From the NCBI RefSeq assembly GCF_018221685.1, contig NZ_JAGJTM010000004.1, forward strand, positions 500,287-564,286: DNA of 64,000 nucleotides. Direction: 5' to 3'. The position numbers and the translations under genes are program-made. Below the pieces are notes generated by a model. That model did no database searches. It saw nothing but the letters and a program-made list of their open reading frames with translations, and was not told the DNA's origin. Below are positions 25,907 through 34,124 of the stretch, in pieces. Origin of the DNA: Bombella apis. Lineage in GTDB: Bacteria; Pseudomonadota; Alphaproteobacteria; Acetobacterales; Acetobacteraceae. Within the stretch, counting starts at the first letter, position 1; the number at the start of each line of letters is the position of its first letter.

Positions 25907-26890
25907 TCAGTCTGTCCCGGCAGAGGTCTCATCTGTCACGGTGATGGGCTCCTCATCCCTGGCGGGCAGCGGGTCTGGAGATGTCGTGTGGAAGAGGCTG
26001 AAATCCACTTCCATCAGGCCCTGTCCGGAGGCTCTCAGAAGGCTGACGAAGCGTGCCCCGTAGAGCATGTCCTGTGCCATGTAGGTATGGTGGGCGAAGA
26101 CATCCTGCGCTGAAACGGGATCGGTGGCATTGAAGATGAGGAAAATGCGGGCCTGTTGTTCCTCAAGGGTGGCTTTGTCCAGCCCGTGGAGTGGACTGCT
26201 TTCCGTGATGTGGTGGGTGAAGGAGAGGCTGACCGGAAAAACCGGGAAATGGTTGTAAACCAGTGGCAGTATTTCCAGCTGGAGCGAGGTATGGCCATTT
26301 TTGTCGCATCGCGTACGGGCCAGAATGGCCTCCACGCTGGTATTCATCAACGGTGTATTGCGCAGGTTCCCCAGCCGGAAATTGAGTTTGAGATTCTCCC
26401 CCTCCTGGAAGATCGTGACGATGCTGCTGAACAGGACCCTGGCCTGCGGGCGTGAAAAACGGGCGAAGACAAGCCCGGTGATGATGGCGGTCGAGATGAC
26501 CCCCACCAGCATCTCGAACGTGGCGAGTGCATTGGCCGCTGGGCTCTGGGGATAGATATATCCATATCCGACTGTGGAGAGGGTCTGGGCGCTGAAGAAG
26601 AAGTCTCCCCAGAAATTTCCACTGTGCACGTTGCTCAGCCCATGCGGCACGAGATAGAAACCGACGCTGAACAGCAGGTTGAGCAGCAGATAGGCGGCTG
26701 TCATCGTGGCAAAGAAGGGCAGCCACCCCATGGTCAGACAGTTGTGATACATGTCTCCCAGCAGGCGGCCCTTTGTTTTCCTGCGCGTGACGATGTTCAG
26801 GATGTTGTCCTGCGAGAGAAGGCTCAGACCCGGTGTCTGTGGTGCCGTCTTATGCTGGTGGAGCAGGGTTTCTGGCAGTTTCAGATGCAT
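25907..26890 (-). CDS. KirBac-type inward-rectifier potassium channel
   Basis: Bacterial Kir channel homologue of 327 residues. An N-terminal cytoplasmic segment with a slide-helix-like region precedes TM1 (about 56-80), the pore helix and the selectivity filter TVGYG (106-110), and TM2 (about 121-146). After TM2 the sequence SRPQARVLFS resembles the KirBac linker ARPxAxxxFS. The C-terminal 170 residues match the immunoglobulin-like cytoplasmic domain, with NLKLNFRLGNLRN and FTHHITESSPLHGL typical of the family. It should be a tetrameric potassium channel of the inner membrane, possibly gated by ligand or lipid. It is convergent with gltX and stands alone. Confidence 0.9.
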   Translation of the reverse strand: MHLKLPETLLHQHKTAPQTPGLSLLSQDNILNIVTRRKTKGRLLGDMYHNCLTMGWLPFFATMTAAYLLLNLLFSVGFYLVPHGLSNVHSGNFWGDFFFSAQTLSTVGYGYIYPQSPAANALATFEMLVGVISTAIITGLVFARFSRPQARVLFSSIVTIFQEGENLKLNFRLGNLRNTPLMNTSVEAILARTRCDKNGHTSLQLEILPLVYNHFPVFPVSLSFTHHITESSPLHGLDKATLEEQQARIFLIFNATDPVSAQDVFAHHTYMAQDMLYGARFVSLLRASGQGLMEVDFSLFHTTSPDPLPARDEEPITVTDETSAGTD

Positions 26891-26962
26891 GGGGAGCCTA
26901 TGGCAGGATGGAGGGATGGGGATGCTGCCTGCCCGGAATCTGGCCGGGCAGACCGGGACGGG

Positions 26963-27745
26963 TCATTTCATATGGCGGATTTTCCGGGCCCGTGAGAGTT
27001 CGCTCACGACACCATGCAGTGTCCGCAGTTCCTGTTCCGTTACCTCTCCACGGGCGAAAAGATGGCGCAGGTTGCGGATCATGCCCGGCCTTTTCTGCTC
27101 GTGGTGGAGGAAACCGCACTCATCGAGATCCCGCAGCAGGTGGGTCATGAAATTTTCCACCTCGCCCTTGGTTGCCACATGCGTCTCGTTGGTCATGAGA
27201 TACTGCTCCGGTACCGTATCTTCGGTCAGGTACCATTCGTAGGCCATGACCAGCACCGCCTGGGCCAGATTCAGCGACATGAAGCGGGGATTGAGCGGAT
27301 AGCGGATGAGTGTGTCCGCCCGGGCCATGTCCTCATTGTCCAGCCCTGCCCGTTCGGGACCGAAGAGGATGCCGCTTTTCAGCTTCCGGCTGCTGGTGGC
27401 CCGCAGTTCTGCTGCCGCTCCACGGGCTGTCATGACCGGTTTGATGATGTGGCGGGGGCGTGGACAGGTGGCAAAAACACGGTGGAGGTCGGCGATGGCG
27501 TCATCCACCGTCTCGAAGACCGTGGCCTCTTCAAGGATGCGGTCGGCACCGGAGGAGGCATACCAGGCCCGGGGCTGCGGCCAGCCGTCACGGGGGGCCA
27601 CGAGGCGGAGATGGAACAGCCCGCCATTGGCCATGGCCCGGGCGGTGGTCCCGATATTTTCAGCCAGCTGCGGGCGGACAAGGATGACGACGGGGTCAAA
27701 GGGAGCGGGCGGAGCCAGATCAGCTCCACCATTACGGCCTGTCAT
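26963..27745 (-). CDS. trmJ: tRNA (cytidine/uridine-2'-O-)-methyltransferase TrmJ family
   Basis: SPOUT methyltransferase that 2'-O-methylates position 32 of certain tRNAs. The protein starts its conserved core with VVILVRPQLAENIGTTARAM, contains the SAM-binding knot FGPERAGLDNEDM and YPLNPRFMSLNLAQAV, and ends with a helical RNA-binding tail. I chose the ATG at 27745, with AAAGGA about 11 bases upstream. An alternative ATG at 27769 would overlap the cysS end by 16 bases and lacks a ribosome binding site. It lies directly downstream of cysS on the same strand and is probably co-transcribed with it. Confidence 0.9.
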   Translation of the reverse strand: MTGRNGGADLAPPAPFDPVVILVRPQLAENIGTTARAMANGGLFHLRLVAPRDGWPQPRAWYASSGADRILEEATVFETVDDAIADLHRVFATCPRPRHIIKPVMTARGAAAELRATSSRKLKSGILFGPERAGLDNEDMARADTLIRYPLNPRFMSLNLAQAVLVMAYEWYLTEDTVPEQYLMTNETHVATKGEVENFMTHLLRDLDECGFLHHEQKRPGMIRNLRHLFARGEVTEQELRTLHGVVSELSRARKIRHMK

Positions 27746-27753
27746 GGGATGAC

Positions 27754-29142
27754 TTATCCTTTCCGCCATGTTGTGCCGGCAGGTCCATCTTCCAGAAGGA
27801 TGCCCTGTTCTGCCAGGTCGTTGCGTATCTGGTCGGCCAGTGCAAAGTCACGGGCCTTGCGGGCGGCCAGACGTTTTTCAATCAGGGCTTCAATGGTGGC
27901 GGGGTCAAGGTCTGTCCCTCCCTGGAACCAGTCTGCCGGTTTCATGGTGAACAGCCCAAGCAGCTGCCCGCCGGCCCAGAGGTGGTTCGCAGCACTCTGC
28001 TGGCCTTCCAGCGCAGCATCGGCGTAACGGTGGAGAGCGCTGAGGGCCAGCGGCGTGTTGAGGTCGTCACACAGGGCTTCCAGCATGTCGGCCGGAAGGC
28101 TGTCCGTGCTGGCTGGTGGCGTTTTCTCCAGCGCCCGGTAGAATCGGTCCATGATGCGGCGGGCTTCGTCCAGCTTCTCCCATGTGAAGTCCAGCGTGGA
28201 ACGGTAATGGGAGCCAAGAAAGAGCAGCCGCAGGGCCTCGGCTGGAGTACGCTCCAGCACCTCATGGATGGTATGGAAGTTGCCCAGGGATTTGGACATC
28301 TTCTCACCATTGGAGAGCAGCATCCCGGTATGGACCCAGTGCCGGGCGAAATGGCCATGCGGATAGCAGCAGAGGGATTGTGCCCGTTCATTCTCGTGGT
28401 GGGGAAAAAGCAGGTCGTTTCCACCGCCGTGAATGTCGAAACTCTCCCCAAGATAGCGTTCTGCCATGGCAGAGCATTCAATGTGCCAGCCGGGGCGGCC
28501 ACGGCCATATGGGCTGTCCCAGCCCGGCTCATCGTTGCGGGAAGGTTTCCAGAGGACGAAATCGCCAGGGTTGCGCTTGTAGTCGGCCACGTCCACTCGG
28601 GCACCGGCCAGCATGTCCTCCAGCGAGCGGCCCGACAGGGCCCCGTAACTGGGGAATGATGTGACGTCGAAGAGAACATGCCCCTCCGTCTCATAGGCAT
28701 GGCCCTGCGTGATGAGGCGGCCGATCATCTCCAGCATGTCGGGAATGTGCTGGGTGGCTCTGGGTTCCACAGTGGGAGGCAGGATGTTCAGGGCAGCAAG
28801 ATCGTCGTGGAAGTCTTTCGTGGTCCGTTCTGTCAGATGGGAGATGTCTTCATCATTCTCCCGTGCCCGCTGGATGATCTTGTCGTCAATGTCGGTAATG
28901 TTGCGAACGTAGGTAACCTGTGGGTAGAGCGCCTTGAGCAGCCGGACAAGCACGTCTGCACTCAGCATGGAGCGCAGATTGCCGAGATGGACCCGGTCAT
29001 ACACGGTTGGCCCGCAGAAATAGAGGCGGACATTGCTGGCATCATCGGGGGTGAAGGGAACAGTGGTGCGCTGATGGCTGTTGTGAAGCCTCAGGCCGGG
29101 CCGGGGGGAGATGGGGGCTGTATTGCTCTTCTGCGTGCTCAT
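27754..29142 (-). CDS. cysS: Cysteinyl-tRNA synthetase
   Basis: Class I synthetase charging tRNA(Cys). The 462-residue protein has the CGPTVYDRVHLGNLRS block with the first zinc cysteine and HIGH-like HLGN, the WHIECSAM segment with a second zinc cysteine, the HHENERAQS zinc histidines, and KMSKSLGN. The anticodon-binding helical domain follows, ending with an IEKRLAARKARDFALADQIR helix. A 20-residue N-terminal extension precedes the conserved start. It is divergent from the MATE transporter gene, with about 90 bases between them, and upstream of trmJ. Confidence 0.96.
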   Translation of the reverse strand: MSTQKSNTAPISPRPGLRLHNSHQRTTVPFTPDDASNVRLYFCGPTVYDRVHLGNLRSMLSADVLVRLLKALYPQVTYVRNITDIDDKIIQRARENDEDISHLTERTTKDFHDDLAALNILPPTVEPRATQHIPDMLEMIGRLITQGHAYETEGHVLFDVTSFPSYGALSGRSLEDMLAGARVDVADYKRNPGDFVLWKPSRNDEPGWDSPYGRGRPGWHIECSAMAERYLGESFDIHGGGNDLLFPHHENERAQSLCCYPHGHFARHWVHTGMLLSNGEKMSKSLGNFHTIHEVLERTPAEALRLLFLGSHYRSTLDFTWEKLDEARRIMDRFYRALEKTPPASTDSLPADMLEALCDDLNTPLALSALHRYADAALEGQQSAANHLWAGGQLLGLFTMKPADWFQGGTDLDPATIEALIEKRLAARKARDFALADQIRNDLAEQGILLEDGPAGTTWRKG

Positions 29143-29234
29143 GTCTGTTCAATGCGACAGAGATGCGTTTGGTGCAACAGGGGAATTTATTTTTAGAATT
29201 TGCACTTTGCTTTATATGCGATAGAGACGGTCTC

Positions 29235-30632
29235 ATGTCTGCATCACGTATGAAACAGGGCCCCCAGATTGTGGGGATGCCGACCCATATCCGCACTCTT
29301 GTGCAGGTTGGCCTGCCTCTTGCGCTGTCCCAGCTTTCGGAGATGGCCATGGCGGTGACGGATACCGTTCTGCTGGGCAGCCTGGGGGTGGATGCAGTCG
29401 CCATCGGGGGAATTTCCAACAATTTCTTTTTCACGACGATGATCTCCTTTCAGGCCGTGCTTGGTGGAGTCGGCGTGTTGCTGTCCCATGCCCGTGGTGG
29501 TGTGGAGCATGGCCATGGGGGCGGGCATGACAGGCGCAGCATCATCAGTGCAGGGGTCGTGCTGGGCATGGTGGCGTTTATTCCCTGTCTGCTCCTTCTT
29601 CTCTGTTCCAGCGGTATTTTCAGCCTGATGGGGGAGCCGGAGATGGTGACCAGGCAGGGAGGGCAGTTCATCAATGTGCTGCTCTATGCCCTGTGGCCCA
29701 ATCTGGTTCTGCTTGGCCTGTGTCGTGTGGCGCTGCCATCCCTGGGAGCGGAATCCCTGCTGTTGTGGACGATGCCAGCCATGGCCCTGTGCAATGGGGT
29801 GCTCAATGCGGCCCTGATTCATGGCTGGTTCGGCCTGCCAGCCTATGGGCTGTTCGGGTCCGCTCATGCCACGATGCTGACGGGCTGGGCCATGAGCCTC
29901 GTCCTGCTGCTTCTCTGCCTCGGGCGGCCACAGCTTCGGCACCTGCTGAAGCCTGCGAGGGTCCACTGGCCGCTCTTCAGGGAACTGCTGGTGCTGGGTC
30001 TGCCCATGATGGTCACGGCAGCCTCCGAACTGCTGCTGTTCCAGATCACGACTCTCAATGCAGGGCGATTGGGGACACGCAGCCTTGCGGCGCATCAGGT
30101 TGCACTGAACACGATTTCTTTGCTTTTCATGGTGTGTCTGGCCATCGGGCAGGCGGCGAACGTACGGGTGGCTTACTGGCGGGGGGCCCGGAAGAGGGCA
30201 GAAGCCTGTCGGGCTTCCAGCGGTGCCCTGTTGCTGGTGCTGGCCTGGACCATTCTGACGGGCCTTGTCCTCATGCTGCTGCCGGGTTGGATCGCCCGCC
30301 TCTATTATACTGGTGGACCACCGGATGCCGGTACGTTCGCCACTACTGTCCTGCTGCTGAAGATTGCCGGAATTTTCCAGATCGTCGACGGGGTGCAGGC
30401 TGTCTGCAACGGGGCGTTGCGGGGCTGTGGGGATACCTTTGTTCCGATGGTGATCAGTATCGTGAGTTATGGTGTCGTGGGGATCGGTCTGGGGTACTGG
30501 CTGGCTTTCCACCAGGGCTATGGTGTGGAGGGGCTATGGATCGGCCTTGCGGCCGGGCTGGGTGTGACGGCCTTTGCCCTTGGGGCACGGCTTTACCTTC
30601 TGCTGTACAGGACGGGGGATGCACGGCCTTAA
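29235..30632 (+). CDS. MATE-family multidrug efflux transporter (NorM-like)
   Basis: Inner-membrane antiporter of about 465 residues and twelve predicted helices in two six-helix halves, the standard MATE architecture. The first helix contains LPLALSQLSEMAMAVTDTVLLG, a strong MATE signature, with LGLPMMVTAASELLLFQITTL at the start of the second half. The ATG at 29235 is used; the frame opens 24 codons earlier from an ATG at 29163, but those residues are outside the family and GAGACGG lies 6 bases before 29235. A His/Gly-rich cytoplasmic loop (HARGGVEHGHGGGHDRR) sits near residues 76-92. It is divergent from cysS and followed by the mdt-type operon. Confidence 0.9.
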   Translation: MSASRMKQGPQIVGMPTHIRTLVQVGLPLALSQLSEMAMAVTDTVLLGSLGVDAVAIGGISNNFFFTTMISFQAVLGGVGVLLSHARGGVEHGHGGGHDRRSIISAGVVLGMVAFIPCLLLLLCSSGIFSLMGEPEMVTRQGGQFINVLLYALWPNLVLLGLCRVALPSLGAESLLLWTMPAMALCNGVLNAALIHGWFGLPAYGLFGSAHATMLTGWAMSLVLLLLCLGRPQLRHLLKPARVHWPLFRELLVLGLPMMVTAASELLLFQITTLNAGRLGTRSLAAHQVALNTISLLFMVCLAIGQAANVRVAYWRGARKRAEACRASSGALLLVLAWTILTGLVLMLLPGWIARLYYTGGPPDAGTFATTVLLLKIAGIFQIVDGVQAVCNGALRGCGDTFVPMVISIVSYGVVGIGLGYWLAFHQGYGVEGLWIGLAAGLGVTAFALGARLYLLLYRTGDARP

Positions 30633-30683
30633 AAAGGTCACTTGCGGGAAGACCCTGCGGGAGGATAGGTAATCTGAAACATT

Positions 30684-30736
30684 TTTCAGGTTGTTAAATG
30701 TTACTTTATAGGGATTGAGATGCTGGTTGTCTCAAT
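30684..30736 (+). promoter_or_regulatory. Candidate promoter and operator palindrome of the mdt-type operon
   Basis: A weak -35 (TTTCAG, 30684-30689) and -10 (TATAGG, 30707-30712) are spaced by 17 bases. Directly after them lies the perfect inverted repeat ATTGAGA-N9-TCTCAAT (30714-30736), overlapping the expected transcription start. This geometry suits a repressor operator. A second small hairpin, CTGAAA-CATT-TTTCAG (30674-30689), overlaps the -35. The ytcA start is about 170 bases downstream, leaving a long leader with no other recognised feature. Confidence 0.4.
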
Positions 30737-30904
30737 TCGTTTGAAAAAAGGGGTCATGCTCCCGTATCGTCGGGCGCTTCGATGTGTAAAAAAGATGAGT
30801 GGTCTGGTTGGTCAGATGCTTTGCGAGGGCAGGTGTTTCCGTATGTACGGGGGCAGGCCCTTCAGGGCTGTGTGTTGTCCCCGTAGCTGGAAACAGGAGC
30901 GTGC

Positions 30905-31201
30905 ATGAAGCTGCCCGGAGTATTTTCTTTCAGGGCTCATGGAGCCCCAAGGTGGGGGCTGGCCCTGCTCATGGTGCCCTTGCAGGGTTGTGCCGGGATC
31001 GGGGCACCGAGCTTTCCTCTGGCCGGTGCGTATTTTCCGGCCTGGCTCATCTGCCTGTTCATCGGTGCGGTGTCCGCCGCCCTGCTGCGGCTGGTCTTTC
31101 TGATCCTGCATATTGATGGCCTGTTGCGGTATCATCTGGTCACCTACCTTTCCATGGGCACGATGATAGGGCTTGTCGGCTGGCTTCTTCTCTACGGGTA
31201 A
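30905..31201 (+). CDS. ytcA: YtcA-family small membrane lipoprotein
   Basis: A 98-residue protein with a hydrophobic N-terminal segment ending VPLQGC, a probable lipobox with the lipidated cysteine at C29, followed by a segment reading GAPSFPLAGAYFPAWLIC. This closely resembles E. coli YtcA, whose gene precedes mdtN-mdtO-mdtP. Two further hydrophobic helices span about 46-68 and 75-97. An AGGAG ribosome binding site lies 7 bases before the ATG. It leads a four-gene operon with a membrane-fusion protein, a FUSC transporter and an outer-membrane factor, so it is presumably an accessory part of that pump. Its biochemical role is unknown. Confidence 0.8.
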   Translation: MKLPGVFSFRAHGAPRWGLALLMVPLQGCAGIGAPSFPLAGAYFPAWLICLFIGAVSAALLRLVFLILHIDGLLRYHLVTYLSMGTMIGLVGWLLLYG

Positions 31202-31216
31202 TTCAGGGGCGGTTTC

Positions 31217-32269
31217 ATGAAAAAAGAACGGATTAAAGGCCGCTTCCCGGTGGGGAGCGTGATTGCAGCAGCTACGCTGTTATGTGCTCTCCTCGGTGTC
31301 CTGTATGTGGATCACCGGTCAGGCCAGCATCCCAACAGTGATAGTGCTGTCATCTATACGGAAAGCGTACATGTGGCCGCTCTGGTGGGTGGGCGCCTCC
31401 AGACTCTTTCTGTCCGGGAAAATCAGGTCGTCCACAAGGGGGATCTGCTGTACCAGATTGATCCCGAACCCTATGAGATTGCCCTGCACAAGGCTGAGGC
31501 CAGTGAAACACAGGCACAGGCCGACCTGAACGACGCCCGCCGTGCTCTGGCCGTCCGCATGGCCAATGCGGCAACCAACGAGCGCAAGCGGCACCAGGCC
31601 GAGGATGAGAAGGACCTTGCCTGGCGTACGGTGACTCGTCTCAAGCCATTGGCCGAGCAGCATTATGTGTCATGGCAGGTCTATGACCAGGCCGTGACGA
31701 AGTTCAACTCTGCCGTGGATGCCCTGGCAGAAGCCCAGCACGAACAGCAGGCCAGCCAGGTGGCTGTCGGTGATGTCAAACACGCCGAGGCCATGTTGCA
31801 GGAAGCATCCGTGGCGGTGGAACATGCCCGCTATGAGCTGCGTCAGACCCGTGTGACGGCCAACATAGATGGCTATGTGACGAGTCTGAATGTTCGGGAA
31901 GGCGAGGTGCTGGCTGCCAACGAGAACCTGTTTACGCTGGTTTCCAAGGATGAGTGGTATGCCATTGCCCCAATCCGGGAAATCAACCTGAAGCCGGTCC
32001 GTCCGGGTGACTGCGCCACCGTGTATTCCATGATCGACCGCAGCCATGCCATCCACGGGGTTGTCGAGAGCATTGGCCGGGGTGTGACGACCGATTACAT
32101 GAGGGAAAGCGAACGTGGTGTGCCGTCTGTCGAGCGGCAGATGGACTGGGTGCATATTGCCCAGCGTTTCCCTGTGCGCATCAGGATCGAACATGCTCCT
32201 GAACATCTGATGAGACTGGGGGCAACAGCCAACGTGGAAATTCTCCATGGTGCTGCCTGTCATGGTTAA
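31217..32269 (+). CDS. mdtN: MdtN-like membrane-fusion (periplasmic adaptor) protein
   Basis: A 350-residue HlyD/EmrA-type adaptor. An N-terminal membrane anchor (about 12-30) is followed by a biotinyl-lipoyl half-motif (SVHVAALVGGRLQTLSVREN), a long coiled-coil hairpin (about residues 85-200) and the second half-motif TANIDGYVTSLNVREGEVL, then a beta-barrel region. It should link the FUSC inner-membrane protein to the outer-membrane factor encoded downstream. It starts 15 bases after ytcA and overlaps mdtO by 23 bases, which points to tight coupling. Gene order ytcA-mdtN-mdtO-mdtP equals the E. coli arrangement, where the pump exports puromycin, acriflavine and related drugs; the substrate here is inferred only. 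Confidence 0.85.
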   Translation: MKKERIKGRFPVGSVIAAATLLCALLGVLYVDHRSGQHPNSDSAVIYTESVHVAALVGGRLQTLSVRENQVVHKGDLLYQIDPEPYEIALHKAEASETQAQADLNDARRALAVRMANAATNERKRHQAEDEKDLAWRTVTRLKPLAEQHYVSWQVYDQAVTKFNSAVDALAEAQHEQQASQVAVGDVKHAEAMLQEASVAVEHARYELRQTRVTANIDGYVTSLNVREGEVLAANENLFTLVSKDEWYAIAPIREINLKPVRPGDCATVYSMIDRSHAIHGVVESIGRGVTTDYMRESERGVPSVERQMDWVHIAQRFPVRIRIEHAPEHLMRLGATANVEILHGAACHG

Positions 32270-34124
32270 ACCCTATCTGGACGCCTTCATGCGTCTCTGG
32301 CGGTTGGCCGTAAGGCCAACCCGTGGGCGCACGGCGCTGGCCTTGCGGACCGCCATCGTATGCATGGCGCTCGTCCTCATAGGTGAGATATGGCAGCTGC
32401 CCATGTTGACCCTGCTCACGCTCACCCTGGGGGCGTTGTGGCAGGGGAACAGGGTGGCGAACATGAAGATCTCCGTCATGTACATCATCTTCTTTTCCGG
32501 TGTGACGGGGGCTCTCTATGTGGGGGTTGCCACGACAATCAACAATTTTCTGGCAACGCTCATTTTCAACCTTGTTCTCAGCTTCGTCTTTTTCTTCCTC
32601 AGCACGACAACCATCCTTGGCATGATCAGTGTCATTGGCGGGTTGATCCTTTCCTACATGCTGGTGGCGCTGGACAATGTGCAGAGCGGTGACAGTATCG
32701 CCCGTCTTGTTCTGTCGGCATGGCGTGTGTTTCTCATCATCGCCGGCATGATGGCCTTTGTGGGGAGCTGTCTTTCTCCGTCTCCAGAGCATGTCCTCAC
32801 GGACCAGATCATCGAGCGGCTGCGCCTGTCGGCGAAATGTCTGGGACGGCGGGGCGAGGGGCGCGGCATCCCTCAGGCCTGGCAGGATGCCGTCATGGAT
32901 ACCGTGGGTGAGGGGGTCAGCGGCATGTTCGGCATGCTCGGTGCTGCCACCGCGGAACAGCGCTGGAGCCCGGAAGACCTGTCCTACCTGCGCCGGGCAG
33001 CTCTGAACAGTTTTGGCATCCTGCAATTTGTTGAACGCTGCCTGAAGCCCAACGCCCCCATTTCCATGGAGGATTGTGCGTATCTGGCCAAGCGGCTGGA
33101 AGAAGCGGCGGAGTGTTTTGAAACAGGTGGCCGCCCGGCCGAAACGGGCACGGATCAGGTCTGCTCAGGTGATATCGCCCAGGAGATGGAGCGCCTGCTG
33201 AACGGTCTGGACCAGCCCCTGACAGCCGAGGACGTGCAGCTGCCTTCCAGCCAGTCCGGAAATGCCGCACCGAAAAAGAAATCGGGCTTTTTCCTTCCTG
33301 GTGCCTTTACGGACCCGGAGCATGTCCGCTTTGCCGTCAAGGGGACCGTCTCTGTCTGCCTTTCCATCATCACATACAAGATGCTGAACTGGCCGGGGGT
33401 GCATACGTGCATCATCACCTGCTTCATCGTGTCCCTGCCGACGATGGGGGCCGTGCTGGACAAACAGCGGCTGCGTATTGTCGGGGCTCTGATAGGCTGT
33501 TTCATGGCCATGGGCACCATCGTATGGCTCATGCCACACATGACGGACATAGCCGAGATCATGCTGGTCATGGGTGTGGTCATTTTCATCGGGGCATGGG
33601 TCAAGGCCGGCGACCAGCGTATTTCCTACCTTGGGTTGCAGATCATCGTGACCTTCACGCTGGCTGATCTTGCCAAATATGCGCCAACGACGGACCTGAC
33701 AGTGCCCCGTGACCGTATCATCGGTATCTTGATCGGTCTGGCCATCACATATGTCGTGCATACCATGTTCTGGCCACACAGTGCGATGGGTGGGGCCCTG
33801 CAAAAGCTCAAGGCGCTTGATGGCCTGCTGGCGCAGGATATCACGGACTGGAATCACGACCAGCGCATGCTTCAGGCGGCACGGATACAGGAAACGGCCA
33901 GTGGGGCCATGAGCCAGCTGCGGCAGGTCATGATAGAACCGGCCGCCATGCGTCCGACAAAACATCGCATGAGGCAGTACATGCTGTTCCTGCGGCGTGC
34001 GGCCATGAGTGCCGGGTGTCTGTTCGGGGATATTGCTGCCAGCCAGCAGAAACAGTCTCTTCGTCTGGGGCAGATACTGAAGGGGGGAGAGACCGCTTCC
34101 CTTAAGGAAGGAGGAGGTCTCTGA
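32247..34124 (+). CDS. mdtO: MdtO-like FUSC inner-membrane efflux protein
   Basis: A 625-residue member of the fusaric-acid-resistance family. Two hydrophobic blocks of about six helices each (roughly residues 25-175 and 365-510) flank a long soluble, Glu-rich middle domain, which matches MdtO/YjcQ. The second block begins GTVSVCLSIITYKMLNWPGVHTCIITCF. The ATG at 32247 lies inside mdtN; an ATG five codons later lacks a ribosome binding site. The stop shares its last base with the mdtP start (TGATG). It is the probable transport subunit of a tripartite pump. A second, larger FUSC protein is encoded at 18408. Confidence 0.85.
   Translation: MVLPVMVKPYLDAFMRLWRLAVRPTRGRTALALRTAIVCMALVLIGEIWQLPMLTLLTLTLGALWQGNRVANMKISVMYIIFFSGVTGALYVGVATTINNFLATLIFNLVLSFVFFFLSTTTILGMISVIGGLILSYMLVALDNVQSGDSIARLVLSAWRVFLIIAGMMAFVGSCLSPSPEHVLTDQIIERLRLSAKCLGRRGEGRGIPQAWQDAVMDTVGEGVSGMFGMLGAATAEQRWSPEDLSYLRRAALNSFGILQFVERCLKPNAPISMEDCAYLAKRLEEAAECFETGGRPAETGTDQVCSGDIAQEMERLLNGLDQPLTAEDVQLPSSQSGNAAPKKKSGFFLPGAFTDPEHVRFAVKGTVSVCLSIITYKMLNWPGVHTCIITCFIVSLPTMGAVLDKQRLRIVGALIGCFMAMGTIVWLMPHMTDIAEIMLVMGVVIFIGAWVKAGDQRISYLGLQIIVTFTLADLAKYAPTTDLTVPRDRIIGILIGLAITYVVHTMFWPHSAMGGALQKLKALDGLLAQDITDWNHDQRMLQAARIQETASGAMSQLRQVMIEPAAMRPTKHRMRQYMLFLRRAAMSAGCLFGDIAASQQKQSLRLGQILKGGETASLKEGGGL

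Noticed and set aside
29244..30512. A 422-codon open frame opposite the MATE transporter
   Set aside because: Highly Gln/His/Pro-rich translation, a typical antisense artefact of a membrane-protein gene.
30720..30908. A 62-codon open frame in the leader of the mdt-type operon
   Set aside because: Starts inside the palindrome, is basic and Arg-rich without any motif, and overlaps the ytcA start; it could at most be a leader peptide.
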